From contig CM036617.1 in assembly GCA_020746105.1 (NCBI GenBank), positions 143,944,518-144,008,517 of the forward strand: a stretch of DNA of 64,000 bases. The letters are read 5' to 3'. Below, one piece after another: positions 40,601 through 47,345 of this stretch. A program made the position numbers and the translations under genes. The notes beneath the pieces were generated by a model, which saw only the letters and a program-made list of their open reading frames with translations, was not told the origin of the DNA and ran no database searches. Every line of letters begins with the position of its first letter. Position 1 is the first letter of the stretch. This DNA is from Trogon surrucura. Lineage: Eukaryota > Chordata > Aves > Trogoniformes > Trogonidae.

Positions 40601-41224
40601 TGAGTCGGGTACATCTCTTATTCAAGCACGTCCTGCTGAGCACACAGCGCACTTCGTGCCGCAACAGGTAACCTGGCGCCGCTCCCCTCCCGGTCGGGGC
40701 CACGCCCGCCCCGGGGGGGCGTCTCCAGGGCCCCCCCTTCCCGGGTGAAGAGCGGCGGGGGCCCCGCCCGGTCGCTCCAGGGAGACAGACGCGGAGACGC
40801 CACCGCCCCGCCCGGGCGGGGGGTGCGCAGGTAGCGCGACCCGGGAAGCCCCCCACAGAAAGAGGGAGGGAACGGGGGCTGGGAAGGAGCAGGGTACGGC
40901 CCTCACAGCTCTCTGCCAGTGAGAGGGTGGAGAGAAAAAAAAAAAAGTAAGAACAACGGCAAAGCCCGAAAACAACCAACCAGCCAAAGCAAATAAAACC
41001 ACCGCCCGCAGCACTTTGCCCCTTGCCACCCCCCCCCTCTCCCGTGGTCGCCCCTCCTGGGCAGCCCCCGTCGCGCAGCAGCGGGGAGGGGGCACAGCCC
41101 CGCCGCCCTCCGGGCTCCGCAGCAGGCGATCCCCCGGGGCCGGATGCGGGTCCCTCACCCAAAAAATGAAGTTGAAGCCGAAAAGCAGGTACTTGATGCA
41201 TTTGGTGCCTCCTTTGACGGGCAT
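19544..41224 (-). CDS. CD9: CD9 antigen (tetraspanin), whole coding region, 8 exons
   Basis: Coding segments in transcript order are 41224-41159, 29266-29164, 25149-25052, 23847-23773, 22982-22890, 22295-22209, 20472-20389 and 19609-19544. They total 672 bases, or 223 residues plus TAA. Every intron starts GT and ends AG, and the frame is open throughout. The predicted protein has TM1 at about 13-36, a small loop at 37-57, TM2 at 58-77, TM3 at 86-108, a large loop at 109-191, TM4 at 192-213 and a short tail ending NREMV. The CCG motif is at 148-150, with two further loop cysteines at 163 and 176, enough for the two disulfides usual in CD9. Cysteines 9, 76, 77, 85, 213 and 214 match the positions palmitoylated in mammalian CD9. 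Human CD9 is 228 residues (recalled); the five missing residues fall in the two extracellular loops. The family organises membrane microdomains and takes part in adhesion, exosome biology and, in mammals, gamete fusion. Identity is secure; function in this species is inferred. Confidence 0.97.
19948..20034 (-). mobile_element. CR1-X-like tail, or truncated tRNA/CR1 SINE, in CD9 intron 7
   Basis: On the minus strand this reads TCCCTGCCCATGACAGGG, a 3' UTR block, and then the ATTCTATGATTCTATGA tail. Over 78 bases (19948-20025) it differs at one position from the tail of the SINE at 46170-46247. Similarity to that SINE stops at 20026. It could be a 5'-truncated CR1 of the parent family or a headless copy of the SINE; the sequence does not decide. 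Confidence 0.9.
20111..20138 (+). repeat. CD9: TA-rich microsatellite in CD9 intron 7
   Basis: An imperfect TA/TATG run ends in ACACAC. It is a simple repeat lying between a CR1-like tail and exon 7. Confidence 0.7.
20389..20472 (-). CDS. CD9: CD9 coding exon 7 (residues 175-202)
   Basis: The exon encodes the end of the large loop ([16 protein letters not shown]) and most of TM4 ([12 protein letters not shown]). Cys176 completes the four-cysteine set. The acceptor is TTTTCAG and the donor ATG|GTGAGT. The exon is 28 codons, with the same length and phase as I recall for mammalian CD9. Confidence 0.96.
22209..22295 (-). CDS. CD9: CD9 coding exon 6 (residues 146-174)
   Basis: The exon encodes the diagnostic CCG motif (LDCCGLKGG) and the variable partner-binding subdomain up to EMFSVV. 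Cys148, Cys149 and Cys163 lie here; the fourth loop cysteine is in exon 7. Phe171 aligns with the central Phe of the mouse SFQ site implicated in sperm-egg fusion. The acceptor is CTTGTAG and the donor GTG|GTAAGG. The exon is 29 codons, one fewer than in human (recalled). Confidence 0.95.
22890..22982 (-). CDS. CD9: CD9 coding exon 5 (residues 115-145)
   Basis: The exon encodes helices A and B of the large extracellular loop. It starts [15 protein letters not shown] and ends [10 protein letters not shown]. It is 31 codons with complete codons at both ends. The acceptor is CCTGTAG and the donor GCT|GTAAGT. The centre (RSQPAA) differs from the mammalian KLKTKDEPQ stretch and is two residues shorter, as expected in the most variable tetraspanin region. 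Confidence 0.95.
23578..23757 (-). mobile_element. CR1 LINE 3' fragment in CD9 intron 4
   Basis: The plus strand shows the reverse complement of a CR1 3' end: GGTTGGAAGGGACCTTTAAA, CCATGGGCAGGGACATCTTC, and then the CTTCTTTGGGCAACCTGTTC block. The insertion is in the sense orientation of CD9. Its 5' end fades out about 16-30 bases from the exon 4 donor. No clean ATTCTATGAT tail remains. Confidence 0.9.
23773..23847 (-). CDS. CD9: CD9 coding exon 4 (residues 90-114)
   Basis: This 75-base exon encodes TM3 ([20 protein letters not shown]) and the first residues of the large loop (ANKEK). The acceptor is TTTTCTAG and the donor AAG|GTAGGT. The donor is weaker than those of exons 3 and 5. A CR1 fragment ends roughly 16 bases into the following intron, which is noted among the findings. 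Confidence 0.96.
25052..25149 (-). CDS. CD9: CD9 coding exon 3 (residues 57-89)
   Basis: The exon encodes TM2 ([18 protein letters not shown]), the short inner loop with [10 protein letters not shown], and the start of TM3. Cys76, Cys77 and Cys85 are the usual acylation positions. The acceptor is TTTGTAG and the donor CTG|GTAAGT. The exon is 98 bases and ends on a full codon. This is the most conserved tetraspanin segment and is near-identical to mammalian CD9 as I recall it. Confidence 0.97.
26068..26995 (-). mobile_element. CR1 LINE, about 0.93 kb, in CD9 intron 2
   Basis: This is the longest well-preserved CR1 in the window. Its translated minus strand includes [35 protein letters not shown] and [19 protein letters not shown], which are hallmarks of the CR1 C-terminal reverse transcriptase, followed by the 3' UTR. 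It is 5'-truncated and interrupted in frame. It lies in the sense direction of CD9. Confidence 0.95.
28726..29100 (-). mobile_element. CR1 LINE in CD9 intron 2, split by a second CR1
   Basis: A minus-oriented CR1 3' end is present in two parts, 28726-28821 with the ATAGAATCATAGAATCATT tail and about 28957-29100 with CACCTCCAGGGATGGCGACT. The middle is occupied by the plus-oriented CR1 listed next. The host element ends about 64 bases from the CD9 exon 2 donor. Confidence 0.9.
28822..28956 (+). mobile_element. CR1 LINE tail inserted into another CR1
   Basis: A plus-oriented CR1 3' end (CCCTGGAGGCATTCAAGGTC, then GGTTGGACTAGATGACCTTT and an ACATTCTACAGTTC tail) interrupts the minus-oriented CR1. 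CCAT occurs at both edges (28818-28821 and 28957-28960), consistent with a 4-base target duplication. Removing the insert leaves the host CR1 order continuous, so this copy is the younger of the two. Confidence 0.85.
29164..29266 (-). CDS. CD9: CD9 coding exon 2 (residues 23-57)
   Basis: The exon encodes the rest of TM1 ([15 protein letters not shown]) and the small extracellular loop. Two overlapping N-glycosylation sequons, NNT and NTT, begin at Asn50 and Asn51. The acceptor reads CTACAG and the donor ACAG|GTAAGC. The exon ends after the first base of a Gly codon, matching exon 3, which opens GA. The loop is about two residues shorter than in human CD9 (recalled). Confidence 0.96.
29267..41158 (-). 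other. CD9: CD9 intron 1, 11.9 kb, repeat-poor
   Basis: The first intron is the largest and carries no CR1 or other interspersed repeat I can recognise. I see only simple tracts, such as (GT)7 at 33053-33067 and several A-runs. Many short open frames occur, but none shows splice-flanked coding character or a known domain. A repeat-poor first intron next to a CpG island is a plausible place for enhancers, which is inference only. Confidence 0.7.
40713..40737. other. All-GC hairpin in CD9 intron 1
   Basis: GGGGGGGC at 40713-40720 and GCCCCCCC at 40730-40737 are perfect inverse complements around a 9-base loop. The hairpin lies about 420 bases into intron 1, inside the CpG island. Confidence 0.8.
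41159..41224 (-). CDS. CD9: CD9 coding exon 1 (residues 1-22)
   Basis: The exon encodes the N-terminus, which opens [17 protein letters not shown] and runs into the first half of TM1. The ATG lies in an ideal Kozak context (GCCGCCGCCATGC), which fixes the start. The donor after the TGG codon reads GTGAGG. The CIKY segment carries Cys9, a known palmitoylation position in the family. Longer open frames here simply read through the GC-rich promoter and intron and are not coding. Confidence 0.97.
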
Positions 41225-41410
41225 GGCGGCGGCAACAGGCTCGCAGCGACAGGGACAGCGGCAACCAGGACACCCCCGCCCCGCACCACTTCTTAAATCC
41301 GGCTCGCCCCGGGTCTCTCCCGGGCTTCCCCCTCCCTCCCCGCTGCTGCCCGGCCCCGTTCCCGCCCCCGGACCGCCCAATGACTCGCACCTGCCGCCGC
41401 CCCGCACCGG
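41225..41410 (-). promoter_or_regulatory. CD9: CD9 core promoter and 5' UTR region
   Basis: Upstream of the ATG on the minus strand are a TATA-like ATTTAA (41298-41293), an inverted CCAAT box (CCAAT on the plus strand at 41377-41381) and several Sp1-type GC boxes (for example 41271-41283 and 41361-41370). If the TATA-like element is used, transcription would start roughly 40-45 bases above the ATG, giving a very short 5' UTR. CpG-island promoters often start at several sites, so the exact start is unknown. Confidence 0.6.
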
Positions 41411-41504
41411 GAGTGGCTTCTCTCCCGCTTCCCTGCCCTGCCGCGGCCTGAGCGGGGTGGGGAGGGTTTGAGAGGGGGGTTCTTACACCTTGGTGTGGGG
41501 GCGT

Positions 41505-41545
41505 GTAATTCAGAATGATTTATTATTTTAAAACCTTGTATTTAC
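41505..41545 (+). repeat. Dispersed 41-base repeat, copy 1
   Basis: The block begins GTAATTCAGAATGATTTATT and ends CTTGTATTTAC. It recurs at 43300-43340 with one change (T to C at its 15th base). It lies at the outer edge of the CD9 CpG island, about 280 bases upstream of the ATG. It matches no repeat family I know. Confidence 0.9.
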
Positions 41546-42851
41546 TTGTGTGCTAGGTCCCCGCGTCCGGCTGCCGTCGCCCCGGGGGAAATAATTCAAT
41601 GCTGTAACAGCGCGATGCGCAAAAAAACCCCAACCCAAACACCCCCAAAACCAGGGGTGGATTGCTGCTGTGTGCCTGCTCTTGTGCAGGTTGAGTTTAA
41701 TGCATCAATCTGGCTGAAGATGGGTGTTTCCCCGCACAAAGTAAACCTACAGCACAGTTTAAGTGCTTTAATCTTTCAAATACGGCTGCACAAAGTTATA
41801 AGCGAGCAGTGCTGAAAAATCGGGCGGGATAAGTTTCAGCCTGCCACGGTAACTGGTTGCGCACGTGCCCTTAGGTCACCCCAGTTGTGAAGGAAAACAC
41901 ACTAAATTTCAGTGAAGAATTTCCCTTTGATTTTAATGAGAGGTTCAGCACTCAACTTCATTTAGCTCAGGAACAAAAACTGAGGGCTCGTACCTTAATT
42001 TAATACAGTGTGACTGGAAATTCAGCACCTATCAAGAGCCAGGAAAACACCACCACCAAAACCCAAGCAGAAGGAACAGAAAAGACTCACTGAAATGCAA
42101 ATAAAACCATGATGGAGTTATTGTTGCCAAAATAAATGATAAGATAGAGTGCATTCCAGAGGGAATACAGTGGAGGGGACATTGAAGTGGGCAGCTGTTT
42201 CGCAGAGCAGGCTGCAAAACACTAATATTTTTGCATTAGAAAACAAGGCAGAAAAATAAAGAGCTAAGGAAAAATTCAAGGACTGTTGTGAGTGCACAAG
42301 CGTAGCTGAACTGAGAGGCTGCTGCTGCACTTCAGGTAATAATGGGGAAGGAGAGTTTGGGAAGAGTGGCTGTCTGTAGCCAAGCGGCCTGACAACCTGA
42401 GTGTCCGAAAGAAGAGTGTGGAGTTAAATGATGCCACCACAAGTTTTCTGCTGCTCTTGGTTTGGGCTCTCTAGATGGGCTGGTAGTAGATGAGCTCAGC
42501 TCCAGAGAGGAGGGTGAACGGTGCTTAACTCCAAGCAAACTCCACGTCAGGCATTCTGATTTGTTACGTAAGTCAGTAGAGAGAGCTGGAGAGATGGAGG
42601 CTGGAGCTGGAGGTGATATAGATCCAGCAAGGTTGAAATCAGTAAATGTGCATGGCTAAACTCTTGTACTAAGTGTACACGGAACAAGTGATAATCCTGT
42701 GTGCACTCTTGATCTGTGACGGATTTTCTGTGTGGCTTTTGTTTGTTTTTTTTATAATTTTGCCATTAAGAATTTATACCTATTAGTTAATATCAGCAAT
42801 ATAGCTTTCCTTAATTTTCTAAAGCTAAAGGTAAAAGAAAAAGAAAAAGAA

Positions 42852-42867
42852 CCCCCCCCCCCCCCCC
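42852..42867 (+). repeat. Homopolymer C16
   Basis: Sixteen C bases in a row follow an A-rich stretch and precede GCTTTTATT. The length of such a run is uncertain in any assembly. Confidence 0.9.
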
Positions 42868-43299
42868 GCTTTTATTATTATGCTTTTCATGCTTACGTGT
42901 TAAAGCAACTCCCATTAAAATGCATAGGCATCCTTTTTGATCAGAGGCAAGAAATGTACTTGTATCAAAAGCTCCTGTGAGCTTGTGCTTAGTTGCAACT
43001 AAACTCTCCCCATTTGTCCAGCAAATTAATTTATGAAGAAGTGAAGCCCAGTTGTGCATTTTTAGTATTCTCAAGCATACGGAACGAAAATAGAATTTGT
43101 GCTTATGAGGCTTTTTTTGTCATTCCGTATGAAGCGTCCGGAGAGAACATTAACGTTTCAGTCTTTGAGAACCTGATGATCTGGTAGATGCATCTCTCTG
43201 AACATACATGAAACTTCTCGGGCTATTGGAACAAGATAGTAATCAACTGAATTTCTGCATAATAGAAATCACTAATGGAAATTCATGACCCTTTTAGAA

Positions 43300-43340
43300 G
43301 TAATTCAGAATGACTTATTATTTTAAAACCTTGTATTTAC
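43300..43340 (+). repeat. Dispersed 41-base repeat, copy 2
   Basis: This is the second copy of the block at 41505-41545, in the same orientation, 1795 bases further out, with 40 of 41 bases identical. The flanks on both sides differ, so the duplication is short and not part of a long tandem repeat. Confidence 0.9.
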
Positions 43341-45335
43341 GTAGGATAATAGGCCAAAATATTTTGCATGAAATATTTATTATCTGCACTTAAAATTATA
43401 CTGAATGGTTAAAGTGTTGTTTTGTCCTACTGCAACAAAGAAGAGATATTGTTGATAAGAAGAAATCTGAGTTTCCCAGAAGCCTCTTAAAATTACCCTT
43501 CTAATCATCTGGACATGACACTGACTTAGTATTCATACAAAGATAAGCTGAATTATTTTATCCTATTTTAATGTGAAACTAAATGTTTTGTTTAGGCCAA
43601 TAGTGAAGAAGAGAAATGTCTGCATCTCAGTGGGAAGGGATTTCCCCTCCGACTGCCCTATCCAAAGGATCTTGACCCTTTGATTACTATAGCAAGGCAA
43701 AGGAGAGAGCGGGTTTCTCTCCTAACTAGGTAAGGATGGTGGAAAATGCTGGTAAGTTTTCCCCGTATCTCTTACCTTTACAAATATGCTAGTGGACTAG
43801 TGTCAGCTAGCTTGGTGCCTTTAGCCTTCTTTGCATAAACAATTTCAGGTCTTTTAAAATGTTTCTTTCAGCTCCCTTAACTGGCCAAGCATAAACAATT
43901 CAAACCGCAGAGAGATAAAGTACAAAGCTTTCCCCAGTATAGTGATTAACAAGAGTTTTTTGAGAAGTGTGGGTGAGAGGAGAAAAATAAAAACAATTTT
44001 CGTCCTTGTCAGGAAATAATATCTCTGACCATACATGCCAGTCACAAAAAAAATCCAACAACCCCAAACAAAAAATCCCGCAAAACGTTGTTTTTCTTGC
44101 CTTCGGTGAGTATTGTTTTGTTGTGTGAGGGGTGATTCTGATACCTTATGTGCTGGTCAGGATGCGGGCATCTGGTGATGAAGGGGGCTGTATGACCACA
44201 TCTCTTCTCTGCTGTCAGGGAGTTGAGTTTAGGATGACCCAGGTGACAGTGGTGTAAGGTCTGTGGCTTCTTACTTCCCTTTACCTCTCAATATCCACCC
44301 CTGAGTTAGTTTGTGAAACTTCAGGTCAAGTCTCTTACTTCTTCTGGCCTAACCTCTTCAAGCAAATTTTACAGGTATGTTGGTTCTTTTAAATGCAGCA
44401 ATAATTCAGAACGGCGTGATGTACGGGAGAGAGCCGTGAGGGGTAAACGGTGCCCGCTGGCTTTTGCATCTGGGGCTGCGAGGGAGAGGCTGCTCTTGGA
44501 GCTGGAGAGTCAAGATTTTCATTCCACTGCAAAAATGACTCATAGGATCAGTCATGCTGATAAGGCTGTGTCGAAGGCGCTGGCCTGTTTCCACTGTGGG
44601 AGGAAAAGTGTTTGGTATCCATAACAGATGCATTCTGGCAGACCTCTGGCTGTGAGTAAATCTGTGCATCCTGGAAGTTTGTCTGCTTTCTGCCACTAGA
44701 GAAGGGATTTGAAGAATCCACAAAGCCCCATGGGATTTCACTAGAAATTAAGTCTTCCTCTGTAACTGGAAGTGTAGCTGGAAGTAAAGACCTGAAGCCA
44801 GACCTCTTCACTTTCTGTGTTTTTAATTCACTTTTAACCAAAATTGGAAGATTAGAAGAAATTTAGGCACATCCTTGCAAATACTTGGCATGTATGTATG
44901 GTACATTAGTACTGATAATGTCAGGAGAGCAACTGGAAGGTCTCAATGTGAACTTAGGAACCCTTAAAAAATTGCTTCATAATCAGTTATCATTTTCAAA
45001 TGAGATTAAATACACATGGGATAAAAACCAAAAATATTTTGTTCTTAGTAGGCTAAATGTAAACTTTAGTCAAAGTATAAACATCAGTTCCAAACAACTC
45101 AGACTCTCTCATACTACTACCAATGATGGAAGTAGGTCATTTCAGGAAGGAAGGATGTGGAAAATGCCATAATTTTACTTAGGGAAAAGAAAACAAACTG
45201 GCTTTTTCAATTGTTACAGAATACAAAAAATAGTCTTGATGCCCCTTAATTTTTCATAGACGCAGTTTGACATCATTGCATGTGTAGTCTACAGTTTAAC
45301 TCCTTTTCCAGTGAAATAAGTTTTTAAGACACTTA

Positions 45336-45864
45336 TCATAGAATCATAGAATCATAGAATGCTAGGGATTGGAAGGGACCTCGAAAGATCATCAAGTCCA
45401 ATCCCCCTGCCAGAGCAGGAATGCCTAGACTATGCTACACAGGAACGTGTCCAGGCAGGTCTTGAATGTCTCCAGAGAAGGAGACTCCACAACCTCTCTG
45501 GGCAGCCTGTTCCAGGGCTCCGTCACCCTCACTCAGAAGAAGTTTCTTCTCGAGTTTAAGCGGAACCTCTTATGTTCCAGTTTCAGCCCATTACCCCTTG
45601 TCCTATCAGTGGTTGTCACCGAGAAGAGCCTGGCTCCATCCTCGTGACACTCACCCTTGATATATTTGTAAACATTAATGAGGTCACCCCTCAGCCTCCT
45701 CTTCTCCAAACTAAAGAGCCCCAGCTCCCTCAGCCTTTTCTCATAAGGGAGATGCTCCACTCCCTTAATCATCCTAGTTGCCCTGTGCTGGACTCTCTCC
45801 AGCAGTTCCCTGTCTTTCTTGAACTGAGGGGCCCAGAACTGGACACAGTATTCCAGATGGGGTT
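45336..45864 (-). mobile_element. CR1 LINE, about 0.53 kb, upstream of CD9
   Basis: The copy has three tandem ATAGAATC tail units at its 3' end (45336-45360) and the CCTGCCAGAGCAGGAATGCC 3' UTR block. The translated minus strand includes [20 protein letters not shown] and [19 protein letters not shown]. It is 5'-truncated. The intact tail suggests it is younger than the copies at 11.6 kb or 47.2 kb. Confidence 0.95.
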
Positions 45865-46063
45865 ATGCTGAAGATAGTAGTACTTGTATGTGGCCTTCAA
45901 TGTCTGATCAGTCTCATGTCTGTAGGATGGGAGCCCAAAGCTTTAATAAACATTAGGCTGTCGTCACAAATGATGTTGCCATGAAGTGTTGCAAAATGCC
46001 TTTTTGGAAATCATGACTAACGTATGCATCTCTAAGTGTCATTCATCTAACTAATATTTTGTA

Positions 46064-46249
46064 GGGGGATGGTTAGCTCACTCGGTTAGAGCGTGGTGCT
46101 GATAACACCAAGGTCGCGGGTTCGATCCCTGTTCGGTCCCCATGTGTTACCTGATCTAGTTGAGAGGTGTCCCTGCCCATGACAGGGAGGTTGGATTAAA
46201 TGATCTCTAAGGTCCCTTCCAGCCTAGGCCATTCTATGATTCTATGATG
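46064..46249 (+). mobile_element. SINE: tRNA-Ile(GAU)-like head joined to CR1 tail (TguSINE1-like)
   Basis: The head (46064-46142) folds as a tRNA. It has a D arm, a perfect 5-bp anticodon stem TGGTG/CACCA with GAT at 46101-46103, and a T arm around TTCGATC. Pol III A-box (TAGCTCACTCGG) and B-box (GGTTCGATCCC) motifs are present. The acceptor stem does not form a clean 7-bp helix, which argues against a working tRNA. The sequence runs on through a short linker (46143-46169) into a CR1 3' end (46170-46249) with an ATTCTATGATTCTATGATG tail. This is the structure of a tRNA SINE that borrows CR1 machinery. I recall TguSINE1 of passerine birds as having a tRNA-Ile head and a CR1-X tail; the family name is from memory. 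Confidence 0.88.
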
Positions 46250-47191
46250 TCTGGATGTGTATACCTCTTGGTTATTGTACAACCAGAGGACAAAAGTGAG
46301 ACCACAGGCTGTGGCTGCTGTCAAGGTGCATGTAGTCAGGTGGGACTCAGGCTGTGCACAGGGACTCATGATGTGCCACATCTCCTTTGCTGTAATATAG
46401 CACTGTAGCGTGTGTGGTGACCTGGGGCAAACCTTTCCAGATGTCAGATTAAAAATCAGGCTACTAAGGGTCACCTAGGGCTTTTTCTGGCACAAAAAGC
46501 TTCTTCCACTTGTGGAAAAAACTTCTGGGCTTTTCAAGTGCGTGAGAGAGTAGTAGAGGCAGCATGACAAAAGAGTGAAATGGCTCAAGGTTTATGTCTT
46601 ATAGGCGAGAAAATAAAGGCCACAGTGTGTTTTCTCTTTATTCTGATGGGCAGGTGCCAATGTCTGCCAAAGAGGGCTGACTCTAAATTGCACCCCTTGA
46701 GTGGAAATCTGGCGAGGTGCCATTTAGAAGAAATTAAATTGTTGCTCTAAACCAAAAAGATTCCTCTGGTGTGAGTGGCTGGCATAAACTGGTGATATCC
46801 ACTCTCTTGCATTATTTTCATACTTCACACAAAGCTGTCCCTCGTTTTCATATGTATGTCCAGTGGAACAAATAAGTGATGTACCTGCAGCTTGTAAAAC
46901 ACCTGCGATTTCTGCTGAGCACTGCTTCCCCAGGGCTACTCCCTAGCACTTTTACAGTGCTAGAGTAACAAGGAACTACCTGCATACCTTTTATAGTATT
47001 TCAGTTAAAATGTGAACACTACTCCATGTATCAGACTATTAGTAGAATTGATCAGAAGGTGGTTTACTCATCACTGTGCAGTGGGCCCAGTGGCATGGCT
47101 GCTCAAACTAGTGCTTTACCAAGACCTAACAGTTGCCTGTATTTAATAACCTTTCTGGATTTCCCTCCCCCCCCCTTCAAAATAAAGTGAT

Positions 47192-47345
47192 TAGAATAGA
47201 ATAGAACACAATAGACTAGTTAGTTGGAAGGGTCCTACAATGACCATTTAGTCCCACCGCCTGACCACTTCAGGGCTGACCAAAAGTTAAAGCATGGTAT
47301 TAAGGGTATTGTCCAAATGCATCTTAAACATGATTACTAGCTATG
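47192..47345 (-). mobile_element. Old CR1-like 3' fragment, minus strand
   Basis: The stretch starts with GAATAGAATAGAAC-type tail units and continues GGAAGGGTCCTACAATGACC, CTGACCACTTCAGGGCTGAC and GGTATTGTCCAAATGCATCT. I recognise this as a common avian CR1-like 3' end read in reverse. It is truncated and diverged, and the subfamily is uncertain. Confidence 0.75.

Larger units (their letters stand above)
40640..41600. promoter_or_regulatory. CpG island at the CD9 5' end
   Basis: This is the only strongly GC- and CpG-rich block of the window. It holds many CG dinucleotides, GC boxes and G/C runs, while both flanks are AT-rich. It covers the CD9 promoter, exon 1 and the first few hundred bases of intron 1, the usual position of a vertebrate CpG-island promoter. 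The edges are judged by eye. Confidence 0.85.
41601..45335. other. CD9 upstream flank, no gene recognised
   Basis: This AT-rich stretch holds the second 41-base repeat copy and the C16 run. No exon or interspersed repeat is recognised. Divergent non-coding transcription from the CpG island would run into this stretch, but nothing in the sequence proves it. Confidence 0.55.

Noticed and set aside
40560-41407. Two long overlapping minus-strand open frames (276 and 261 codons) across the CD9 promoter, exon 1 and intron 1
   Set aside because: They are open because the DNA is GC-rich. One merely reads CD9 exon 1 straight through its GTGAGG donor. The composition (Pro, Gly, Arg runs) is that of translated CpG island.
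46064-46142. A functional tRNA-Ile(GAU) gene
   Set aside because: The anticodon and T arms are good, but the acceptor stem is not a clean 7-bp helix. The sequence continues directly into a CR1 3' end, so a SINE head is the better reading.
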